From Bacteroidota bacterium (GTDB taxonomy: Bacteria; Bacteroidota; Bacteroidia; JABEUT01): a stretch of 40,868 bases of DNA. A model generated the notes under the pieces. The model was not told where the DNA came from. It did no database searches and saw only the letters and a program-made list of their open reading frames with translations. Position 1 is the first letter of the stretch. The number at the start of each line of letters is the position of its first letter. A program made the translations under genes and the position numbers. Of this stretch, positions 36,001 through 40,868 are shown in pieces. The stretch spans positions 1 through 40,868 of the forward strand of contig JABDHI010000024.1 of NCBI GenBank assembly GCA_013285655.1, given 5' to 3'.

Positions 36001-38739
36001 TCAGCTATTATAGCCAAAGCCGGAAGTTACACCGTAACCGTTACTGATGGTCATGGTTGTAAAGATACCGCATCAAAAACCATTAGCCAGCCAACCCCGA
36101 TTATACCTATATTAGTTTCAACAGCAGCTTTGTGTAATGATAGTACGGGGGGAATAAACACAACCGGAACAAGTGGCGGTACTCCTGGTTATACTTATTT
36201 GTGGAGCAGTGGTTCAACAGCATCAGGCATTGTAGCCAAGGCAGGAGCTTATACAGTAACCATAACCGATGCCAATGGTTGTAAAGATACCGCATCAAAA
36301 ACCATTGGCCAGCCAACCCCAATAGTACCATTATTAACTGCAACGGCTGCCTTGTGTAATGACGGTAACGGAGGAATAACTACTGCCGGAACGAACGGTG
36401 GTACTCCTGGATACACTTATTTATGGAGTAATACATCAACAACATCAAGTATAATAGCCAAAGCCGGGATGTATACTGTTACAATCACGGACGCTAATGG
36501 CTGCAATATGAATGATTCGGCAACGATAACCCAACCAAGCCATTTAAGAGACTCTGTAATATTTATAGCTAATGAAAAATGTTTCGGTGATTCAGTGGGA
36601 AGTATCATAATAGGATCTACAAATGGCACTCCCGGATATACTTATTCATGGGCACCATATGGTGGAACGAACGGTACAGCAATAAAACTTATCGCTGGTA
36701 TATATACAGTAACCGTTACTGATGCAGCCGGATGTGAATTAATTGATATGGACACAATTACACAACCGACAAAACTAACGTTAAGCGCAGCCGCCTTCCC
36801 TGCAAGTTGTTATAAGGAGTGTAATGGCCAACTAGTATGCATTCCAAGTGGCGGAACTAAACCATATTCATATTCATGGAATAATGCTTTTGCAACGCCA
36901 AGTGTTTTAAACATGTGTGCCGGAACCTATTCAATTACCGTAACCGATTATAATAATTGTAAAGTAGACACCGGAGGTCTTATAATAACCCAGCCCTTGC
37001 CAATAAGTGGAGTGATAACAACAGATACGGCACATTGTGGCCAGGCGGATGGTGGTGCATGCATTAAAAGTATAGCCGGTGGCACGCCAGGTTATACTTT
37101 TTTATGGAATACAGGTGATAGCTCGGCCTGTATAAAAAATTTGTTGCCTGTTCAGTATTATGTAATGGTTACTGACGCATACAAGTGTAAGGATACGATA
37201 ACAGTTACAGTGCCAAATGCGGTTGGTGATACTGCTATAATTACTGCTACAACATACGTAACCTGTTACGGTGGTAATGATGGTACGGCAACAGGCATGG
37301 GTAAACTGGGCGTGCCTCCATATAGGTATGAATGGAACACTTCTCCTAAGCAAACCGTACAAACCGCTACAGGTTTAGCGGCAGGTCAGTATACCCTAAC
37401 TGTTACTGATAGTGTAGGGTGCCACAGCTCGAATATTGCTAACATACCACAACATGCTCTTGTGGTGCCTGCTGTGGGTGCAGGGCAAGCAGTTTGTATA
37501 GGGCAATCTGCAACACTTTCAGTTTCCGCTGCGGGAGGTACTCCTGGCTACACATATTTGTGGATGCCTGATAGCTTGACGGGGCCTTCAGTAAGTGTAT
37601 CTCCTGATAGTACTACAACATACACCATTATTACATCAGATGCATACAATTGCGCCAGTGCGCCCGTTACAATTACTGTCGCGGTTAATCCACCAATAAG
37701 TATTAATGTCTCTCCTAATAGGTCGGTTTGTGCAGGTGGTAATGTAACTTTTGTTGCATCGGCCAGTGGTGGGGATGGTATTTATACATATAACTGGATA
37801 CCAACAACAGGATTAAATATTGACACGGGTAATACTGTTATTTCCACTCCAGTGGTTAATACCCAATATACAGTAAGTGTGAAGGATGGATGTGGTACTC
37901 CGGCGGTATATGACAGTGTTAAGGCGGTGGTTAATCCTTTGCCGAATGTTAAGTTTGGAGTAAATAAGCTGGATGGATGTACTCCATTGTGTGTAAGCTT
38001 TTCCGATTCCTCTAATATTTTATCGAGTGGTTTAAGTTCTTGGTTGTGGACCTTTGGTGATAGTGGAACATCAACCCAAGAGAATCCTAATTACTGTTAT
38101 GATAGTGCCGGTATATTTAGTATTGAGTTGATTGTTAAATCAGATAGTGGATGCATAGATAGTCTATTAAAACCAGATATGATAACAGCTTATAGTCACC
38201 CAATTGCGGCATTTACAACATCACTACAGGCTACTAATATTATAAGCCCTACAATTAATTTTAAAAATGAAAGTACGGATGCCTATGGTATAAAAAGTTG
38301 GTTATGGCAATTTGAAGGAAGTACCGACAGTAGCACTACAGTTGAGAATCCAATATATACTTATTCTGACACAGGCACCTTCTGTACTTTATTAACTGTA
38401 ACTAATATTCACGGTTGTACTGACACGGTAAGCCATTGTGTTGTAATAAACCCATACTTTACATTATATATACCTAATGCTTTTTCGCCTAATGGAGATG
38501 GGCTGAATGATATATTTACTGCCAAAGGCACTGATATATGCGGTTTTGAAATGTACATTTTTGACAGATGGGGAATGATGCTTTATTATACTCAAGACAT
38601 AAACTATGGTTGGGATGGAACAGTGAACGGTTCAACCAATGTTGCGCAAGAAGATACTTATGTTTACTTAATTAATGCGATTGATTGCGTGCAGCATAAT
38701 AAACATAAATACGTCGGAAAAGTTACTATAATAAAGTAA
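27097..38739 (+). CDS. Giant SprB-like repeat adhesin with T9SS type B sorting domain
   Basis: The gene encodes about 3880 residues of an exported surface protein. Order: a short hydrophobic leader (IANLACIFLLNMGFPV) and unique N-terminus (1-75); about 29 Ig-like repeats of about 72 residues (76-2179), consensus TICSGSSSTLTASGATSYTW, then STGATTSSITVSPGSTTTYT, then a second Cys; about 17 SprB-type repeats of about 74 residues (2180-3450), consensus ALCNDSNGGITTTGTSGGTP, then YTYLWSNGVTAS and TDANGCKDT; two further Ig-like domains; two PKD-like domains (about 3615-3780); and a gliding-motility/CHU_C type B domain (about 3789-3880: NAFSPNGDGLNDIF ... FDRWGMMLYY). Repeats are Thr/Ser/Gly-rich, nearly free of Lys, Arg and Glu, with two Cys each. 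The likely role is T9SS-exported, cell-surface adhesion or gliding. An in-frame stop at 27082-27084 and the promoter make TTG 27097 the best start, but this is unproven. Confidence 0.88.
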   Translation: MIANLACIFLLNMGFPVMEQPHAGYCSYSETKFKNQVCVGYDSSVKNSTDNVPRLKHGETMASIQNNKQANAPNSCGLTSVAISSTQSSICDGDSVTISAAPVGSTTVKYTWSLGNQTSSSIRVGPADTTKYVITVNDTVGGCSVSDSLTINVIPLPVVTAVVSSAIICSGSSSTLTANGATSYSWSNGANSSSITVSPTSNTTYTLTGTANGCNSAPRPITITVNTTPTITVSASPGTMCSGSSSTLTASGAASYIWSNGATTSSITVSPGSTTTYTVNDTTNGCGGAPQSITVTVNPTPTITISPSSTTICSGTSATLTSSGGSSYIWSTGETTSSITVSPGSTTTYTVTGTSLGCNGPPQTVTVTVNTTPTITASATPTTICSGSSTTLTATGATSYTWSNGATTSSITVSPGGTTTYAVTGTTSGCVSAPQNVTLMVNPTPTISVLATPATICAGSSSTLTASGATGYVWSNGAITSATTVTPLGTTTYTVIGSTNGCSSAPQTVTVTVNPNPTVTVAASPTVICSGSSSTLTANGANSYVWSTGATTSSVSVSPSTTATYTVTGTTNGCTDPQTVTVTVNPTPTMTLSPSPTTICPGYSSTITATGANTYVWSPSTGLNSTTGSPVIASLTSSVTYTVTGTIGTCVSTQTVTVNVSNILSMTATASPSVICSGQSSNLTAGGAVSYTWTPGNSLNTTSGPNVVATPTVTTTYTIVGVSGTCVGLQTVTVNVNPTPTVTITPSPVTMCSGSSTTLTATGAAGYVWNTGATTSSITVSPTSSTTYSVIGSTCSNTGTQTVNVTVHPTPIVTLSASATTICSVTSATLTASGATSYSWNTGATTSSISVSPGSTTTYTVTGTSLACSSVPQFITITVNPTPTVSVSASPAAICSGTSTTITASGGISYLWSTGATTSSITVSPASSKTYTVTGTAGTCSQQQTVVVSVTPTPTVSISASASTICSGSSSTLTASGAANYIWSTGATTSSISVSPATTTTYTVTGTTGTCTGTPQTITITVNPTPTVTVSASATTICSGTSTTLTASGATTYSWSNGSTASSITVSPGSTKTYTVTGSAGGCSSAPQTITITVNPTPNVTASAVPASICSGSSSTLTASGAANYTWSTGATTSSISVTPGATTTYTVTGSSAAGCSEQKTITVTVDPTPTVAVSATAGTICSGSSSTLTASGATSYSWSTGATTSSITVSPGSTTTYTVMGTTCSNTDTKTITIVVNPTPTVIISAGPGTICSGSSTTLTASGATNYTWSTGATTSTITVSPGGTTTYTVSGSAGGCTDPSTTVTVTVDPTPTVTVVAIPTAICSGSSSTLTASGATTYVWSTGETSNSITVSPGSTTTYTVTGTTGACSQIQTITLLVDPTPTVNVTASPPVICSGGSSVLTATGGTTYYWSTGATTSSITVSPIVTTTYTVNGIMCNDSTPESVTVVVITTPTVTIAAAPPTICSGSSSTLTASGAIAYVWNTGATTSAITVSPATTTTYTVSDTTGGCGGAKQTITLTVNTTPTITVTAYAYSICSGSTDTLTAHGSSGYSWNTGVTGDSIIVSPLVTTTYTVTDTVMGCGSLPQTVTITVNPTPTITVSASPSTICQGSSSTLTASGASSYTWSTGDMTNPITVTPAVTTTYSVTGATCGNSTPDTVVVTVTPTPIVTITATADTICSGSNDTLTAHGAMHYTWSTGETTSSIIVSPLSTTTYTVNDTTSGCGGAAQTFVVTVNPTPTVTITALPSTICPGSSSVLTASGATTYTWNTTETSSAITVTPLINTTYTVTGVTGGCSQVQTVTINVTPTPTVTILASPAAICSGSSSTLTAKGATNYTWSTGETTSSITVSPLTATTYTVNDTTSGCGGAPQTIAIGVTTTPTVLVTAADTIICSGSSTVLKVTGADAYTWSTGETTSSITVSPTVTTTYTVTDSTAACSGAPQTITITVNPTPTITAIATPAMICSGTSSTLVASGGTNYTWNTGATTDSITVSPTNTTTYTVYDTASGCGSVPQTVTLTVTTTPTLSLSASPTTICPGSSSILTAIGATKYTWAPDSDLSADTGAMVTATLITSLTYTVTGMNGTCKDTASITIHVGTLLGLTATASPTVICSGQSSTLKASGATSYSWSPSVGLSSASDTVVTATPTVTTTYTLIGTNGTCLGFQTTTITVNPTPIITIAQTNPLCNGDVTGKLASTVGNGTPPYSYSWSTTPVQTDSAVSGLAAGIYTLTVIDTKGCMATSIDSIIQPSVLRDSIASQNNVACFGGSNGIATVGVAGGTSAYAYSWNTTPVQTSASATALGIGAYTVTVTDAHGCKDTVSTTITQPTAIAPVLTAVSALCSDSNGGVITAGTNGGTPGYTFLWSNGLTASNLSAKVGSYTVTITDADGCIATASATINQPPAITATLTATPALCDDSNGSVSITANGGGTPGYMYSWSTGSTATTITAKAGIYILTITDANGCKDTVSGKINQPAPITPILTATVALCNDSNGGITTAGTSGGTPGYTYLWSTGSTASSIVAKSGTYSVTITDANGCMDTASKNIGQPTPIAPVLTATAALCNDSNGGITTTGTSGGTPGYTYLWSNGVTGSSIAAKAGGYSVTITDANGCKDTASNTIQQPKPIIPVLTVTAALCNDSSGGINTTGTSGGTPGYTYLWSNGVTASNITAKAGNYSVTITDANGCIDTSYAIIKQPTQIAPVLTSTAALCNDSNGGITTAGTSGGTPAYTYLWSNGVTASNITAKAGSYSVTITDANGCIDTSSAIIKQPTPIAPVLTSIGALCNDSTGGITTTGTNGGTPVYTYLWSNGVTASNVVAKAGSYTVTITDANGCIDTASALIKQPTPIAPVLTSTAALCNDSNGGITTTGTSGGTPGYAYLWSNGSTASNITAKAGSYTVTLTDANGCKDTASTSITQPNPIVPLLTSTAALCNDSNGGISVTGISGGTPGYTYMWSSGVTTSAIIAKAGSYTVTVTDGHGCKDTASKTISQPTPIIPILVSTAALCNDSTGGINTTGTSGGTPGYTYLWSSGSTASGIVAKAGAYTVTITDANGCKDTASKTIGQPTPIVPLLTATAALCNDGNGGITTAGTNGGTPGYTYLWSNTSTTSSIIAKAGMYTVTITDANGCNMNDSATITQPSHLRDSVIFIANEKCFGDSVGSIIIGSTNGTPGYTYSWAPYGGTNGTAIKLIAGIYTVTVTDAAGCELIDMDTITQPTKLTLSAAAFPASCYKECNGQLVCIPSGGTKPYSYSWNNAFATPSVLNMCAGTYSITVTDYNNCKVDTGGLIITQPLPISGVITTDTAHCGQADGGACIKSIAGGTPGYTFLWNTGDSSACIKNLLPVQYYVMVTDAYKCKDTITVTVPNAVGDTAIITATTYVTCYGGNDGTATGMGKLGVPPYRYEWNTSPKQTVQTATGLAAGQYTLTVTDSVGCHSSNIANIPQHALVVPAVGAGQAVCIGQSATLSVSAAGGTPGYTYLWMPDSLTGPSVSVSPDSTTTYTIITSDAYNCASAPVTITVAVNPPISINVSPNRSVCAGGNVTFVASASGGDGIYTYNWIPTTGLNIDTGNTVISTPVVNTQYTVSVKDGCGTPAVYDSVKAVVNPLPNVKFGVNKLDGCTPLCVSFSDSSNILSSGLSSWLWTFGDSGTSTQENPNYCYDSAGIFSIELIVKSDSGCIDSLLKPDMITAYSHPIAAFTTSLQATNIISPTINFKNESTDAYGIKSWLWQFEGSTDSSTTVENPIYTYSDTGTFCTLLTVTNIHGCTDTVSHCVVINPYFTLYIPNAFSPNGDGLNDIFTAKGTDICGFEMYIFDRWGMMLYYTQDINYGWDGTVNGSTNVAQEDTYVYLINAIDCVQHNKHKYVGKVTIIK
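28855..29310 (+). repeat. Two-repeat block A inside the adhesin Ig array (units 8-9)
   Basis: This 456-bp, 152-residue block contains two atypical Ig units joined by VSNILSMTATASP instead of the usual VNPTPT linker. Both have a longer W-x-P-x(3)-L-N loop in place of W-S-T-G-A-T-T. It is paralogous over its whole length to 33178-33633. Confidence 0.75.
33178..33633 (+). repeat. Two-repeat block B at the end of the adhesin Ig array (units 28-29)
   Basis: Exactly 456 bp like block A, with the same unusual features: PTTICPG in the first unit, a VGTLLGLTATASP linker, ICSGQSS in the second unit, the long W-x-P loops and ATPTVTTTYT. It closes the Ig array directly before the SprB-type repeats. Confidence 0.75.
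34543..36540 (+). repeat. Homogeneous tandem SprB-type repeats (222-bp unit)
   Basis: Nine successive units of about 222 bp carry ALCNDS and TDANGC cores and are much more alike than the flanking SprB-type units. The closest pair is 35111-35230 and 35333-35452, where I count five mismatches in 120 bp. This is the part of the gene most likely to change in copy number. Confidence 0.75.
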
Positions 38740-38825
38740 CTAAGTGGTGAAGTCATGAAGCCTTTGCTCTATTGAAATTCACCGTTAACCGAAAAACAAA
38801 TTAAAATTGACGGTAACAAACTAAT

Positions 38826-39432
38826 GTTGAAATAAACAGCAGTTTTTATCACATCCCTCGCCTGCTGAGTTTGCAAAAGCAATTTGAAATCACTCCTAAC
38901 GATTTTAAGTTCTCAGTTAAGATTCATAAATCAATTACTCATTACCAAAAACTGAAAGATTGTAGACAGCAAATAATAGATTTTAAAGAACTAATTAAGA
39001 AAGGGCTGAGGCATAAGCTGGGATGTTATCTTTTTCAATTTCCTCCATCGTTCATTTTTTCAAATGAACATTTAGAACTTATTCTCAACCAAATTCCAGA
39101 CGGAGAAGAACATGTAATTGAATTCAGACATAGTTCCTGGTGGTGTGATGAGGTACGTGAAGCGCTTAGAGAAAAGCCACTTACATTTTGCAATGTAGAT
39201 TACCCTAAATTACCTGCAGAAATAAAGAACAAGTCGAAATTATTTTATCTTCGATTGCATGGCACTCCTGATCTTTTCAAAACTTCCTACGAAGATAGTC
39301 GGCCTACAGTATTATTCTCAGCATATCCCAATAAAAGGGCAAGTTTACGTATATTTCAATAATACGTTTTATAATGCGGGATGGCAAAATGCCAAGGAAC
39401 TCAGCCTATTAATGAAACTAAGAAATAAATAA
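38826..39432 (+). pseudogene. DUF72 (YecE-like) pseudogene, 5'-truncated and frameshifted
   Basis: The frame from 38826 reads VEINSSFYHIPRLLSLQKQF and then ITPNDFKFSVKIHKSITHYQ, a DUF72 core. It continues through LGCYLFQFPPSF, EFRHSSWW and FYLRLHGTPDLFKTSYED. The family's N-terminal 45 or so residues (the IGTSGWxYxxW motif) are missing: an in-frame TAA lies four codons upstream and no equivalent is found before it. Near 39320-39342 the frame is lost, and the in-frame product ends at 39360-39362. The conserved C-terminus (VYVYFNNTFYNAGWQNAKEL) continues in the next frame from 39343 to a TAA at 39430-39432. Two independent lesions make this a decayed gene. The function of intact DUF72 proteins is not established. 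Confidence 0.83.
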
Positions 39433-39475
39433 AAACCTTCTTCTACTACATTAAGTTAAATGAGCAGAAGAAGGG
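39429..39475 (-). terminator. Rho-independent terminator of the coiled-coil lipoprotein gene
   Basis: On the minus strand CCTTCTTCT / AGAAGAAGG forms a 9-bp stem around a 21-nt loop and runs into TTTTTATTTATTT. It is about 20 bp beyond the lipoprotein stop and overlaps the last codons of the DUF72 pseudogene. Confidence 0.6.
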
Positions 39476-39495
39476 TCAGTTATGTTCATATTAAT

Positions 39496-40344
39496 TTACT
39501 TGACTACAACTACCAAATACTTACTCTCACTCCAAAATTCATTGGCATCAGTTATTAAAAGAGAGTCTGATTTTGTTGTGCCTTTTACTGTAAAAGCATT
39601 AACCGGTTGATCAGTAATTACCTTGGCGAATTTTGAATATAAGGGAATTGAATTAAGTTTGCTCTTATCTGCCTTAGTAAAGTATTTGCTATTAAAGTTT
39701 TGTTTCAACTTTGGGGTGCTGCCAATACCAGCAATTCCGCCTTCTTTATCAATTACACCTGATTTTTTGAGCTCTTTTACCGTGCCAATGGCATAATAAA
39801 CCGTGTTTATTTCAGTCTTCATTGAATTGTTTGCTGTCCTTTCTATATTCATAGCAGCAATGCTATCGGTAAATTGTTCGCTAATCGTCTTCAATGAGGA
39901 GTTCGCTTGAGCTAAATTCGCCTGAAGGGTAGCTATTTCGTTATCCTTTTCAGTGATCTCTGTATTTAAATGGGCTATCATTTTTTCCAAATTAGCGTCC
40001 TTAGTTCCCATTTTCTTTAACTTGGCTTCTAGCGTAGCTATTTCTCTATGATCCTTTAGTATCAATTTGTCGATACTTCTTATATCCGCCAATGCATTAT
40101 TACTTACGGAGCTATTCTCGGTTTTTATGGATAGTATCCTTTCCCGGTGCTTAATGCTATCTAAGTTATCTTGTATGTCATTTAAGGAGCGGATATAAGA
40201 TGATATAGAAGAATCCTTTTTCTGGGTTTCTATCATCATTGTAGAATCTTTTAAAGCTAAAGCTTTAAGCTTTTGTTCTCTTTCTGAATTATTGCAGGCT
40301 GCAAACAACAGCGTAGCGAGTAAAAGGCATGCACTTGTTTTCAT
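39496..40344 (-). CDS. Coiled-coil lipoprotein of unknown function
   Basis: The 282 residues begin with a lipoprotein signal (MKTSACLLLATLLFAAC, lipidated Cys17) followed by NNSEREQ. Residues about 20-170 are predicted coiled coil (repeating DSIKHRERIL, EIATLEAKLKKMG, NTEITEKDNEIATLQANLAQ), then a compact C-terminal domain (VYYAIGTVKELKKSGVIDKE, KYLVVVVK). From memory this layout recurs in Bacteroidota lipoproteins with no assigned role; the periplasmic face of the outer or inner membrane is likely. There is no partner gene on its strand within the window. Upstream 40345-40506 holds nothing recognisable. Confidence 0.78.
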   Translation of the reverse strand: MKTSACLLLATLLFAACNNSEREQKLKALALKDSTMMIETQKKDSSISSYIRSLNDIQDNLDSIKHRERILSIKTENSSVSNNALADIRSIDKLILKDHREIATLEAKLKKMGTKDANLEKMIAHLNTEITEKDNEIATLQANLAQANSSLKTISEQFTDSIAAMNIERTANNSMKTEINTVYYAIGTVKELKKSGVIDKEGGIAGIGSTPKLKQNFNSKYFTKADKSKLNSIPLYSKFAKVITDQPVNAFTVKGTTKSDSLLITDANEFWSESKYLVVVVK

Positions 40345-40506
40345 GTTATTTGAATTTAGTGTAGCCTTTCTACTATAACTTTAAGATTTTATTTTACAGG
40401 TTCGGTTGCAAGGTAATACTGAAATATGCGTTTCTTATAAAGAAATCTTTAAACTACATAAATTGATAGCCAAGCTCTTGATATACGTCGACGGCTATGA
40501 GATAGA

Positions 40507-40868
40507 CTATGTAGTAACCACGGAAGTTATTTTGGTATATAGTGTTTGCGGAGTGAATGGTTTCGAAATATATCCATTCATTCCGGCTTTATAACATTTT
40601 TCTTCTTCATTTGGCATAATATGAGCTGTCATTGCCATAATTGGTATGTTCCGCTTATCAGCAGGAAAGGTGTCCCTGATCAAGCGTGTTGTTTCGTACC
40701 CATCCATCTCAGGCATCTGTATATCCATTAAAACCACATCAAAATCCCTTTCTTTAAGCTTCTCTATGGCTATTATACCGTTGTCAACGATTTCAACACT
40801 CCATCCCCAATCACTAATCACCTTCTTAGCAAGTAATTGGTTCATGGTATTATCTTCAACTAAAAGAA
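40507..40868 (-). CDS. Response-regulator receiver domain, probably C-terminus of a hybrid histidine kinase (partial)
   Basis: The frame is open to the right edge and reads LLVEDNTMNQLLAKKVISDW, then GWSVEIVDNGIIAIEKLKE and the phosphoacceptor block DVVLMDIQMPEMDGYETT (Asp before IQMP), then IPIMAMTAHI and GYISKPF with the conserved Lys. All receiver landmarks are present. The VEDN...MNQ start and lack of any output domain before the stop are typical of receivers fused to the C-terminus of hybrid sensor kinases, so the kinase part is expected off the right edge. A stand-alone CheY-like protein is the alternative. Confidence 0.88.
   Translation of the reverse strand, partial: LLVEDNTMNQLLAKKVISDWGWSVEIVDNGIIAIEKLKERDFDVVLMDIQMPEMDGYETTRLIRDTFPADKRNIPIMAMTAHIMPNEEEKCYKAGMNGYISKPFTPQTLYTKITSVVTT

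Noticed and set aside
27560-36540. Regularly spaced repeats considered as a CRISPR array
   Set aside because: The period is 216-222 bp, the sequence is one continuous coding frame, and there are no short identical repeats with unique spacers.
40406-40594. 62-codon plus-strand frame near the right edge
   Set aside because: It overlaps the receiver-domain gene and has no supporting signal.

Overview
This window looks like chromosome of a Bacteroidota bacterium, probably a Chitinophagia- or Sphingobacteriia-like gliding or surface-attached relative. Four things point there: T9SS cargo with both type A and type B C-terminal sorting domains, a giant SprB-like repeat adhesin, a B. subtilis/Wolinella-type five-helix SdhC, and several matches to the Bacteroidota housekeeping promoter (TTTG, about 19 nt, TAnnTTTG). 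Most of the window is core genome. I see no integrase, transposase, prophage or CRISPR array.

Layout, left to right. 1-3300: tatC (cut by the window edge), a divergent recX whose 3' end carries an apparent frameshift, and dnaB with a strong terminator. 3300-9760: a conserved secreted Bacteroidota protein of unknown function, a small membrane protein, a repeat-containing intergenic stretch, a putative outer-membrane porin and recQ. 9767-14309, leftward: sdhC and sdhA followed by a ClC-type chloride transporter/channel gene in the place where sdhB would be expected. 14443-17559: a lipoprotein, a secreted thioredoxin-fold protein, a dienelactone-hydrolase-family protein and a MaoC-like hotdog protein. 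The last two lie downstream of an OPT transporter (17562-19580), apparently as one operon. The OPT gene is divergent from a POT/PTR2 peptide transporter. 21355-24474: two strong terminators, a T9SS type A protein, rsmA (ksgA) and a convergent two-gene siaB-siaC partner-switch module. 24592-26760: metG and a tRNA-Arg(CCT) five bases behind it, closed by a terminator.

The right-hand third is one 11.6-kb gene for a roughly 3880-residue exported adhesin. It has about 29 Ig-like repeats of about 72 residues, about 17 SprB-type repeats of about 74 residues, two further Ig-like and two PKD-like domains, and a gliding-motility/T9SS type B C-terminal domain. Behind it are a decayed DUF72 (YecE-like) pseudogene, a coiled-coil lipoprotein, and the receiver domain of a response regulator or hybrid kinase running off the right edge.

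The features most worth a second look are: the missing sdhB; the duplicated 456-bp two-repeat block near both ends of the adhesin's Ig array; the recX and DUF72 frameshifts; two promoters that predict leaderless mRNAs (the thioredoxin-fold gene and rsmA); a SiaB/SiaC pair without SiaA or SiaD beside it; and a tRNA-Arg with an acceptor-stem mismatch. I did not find a convincing wholly new multi-gene system. Functional statements rest on motif recognition by eye, not on database searches.
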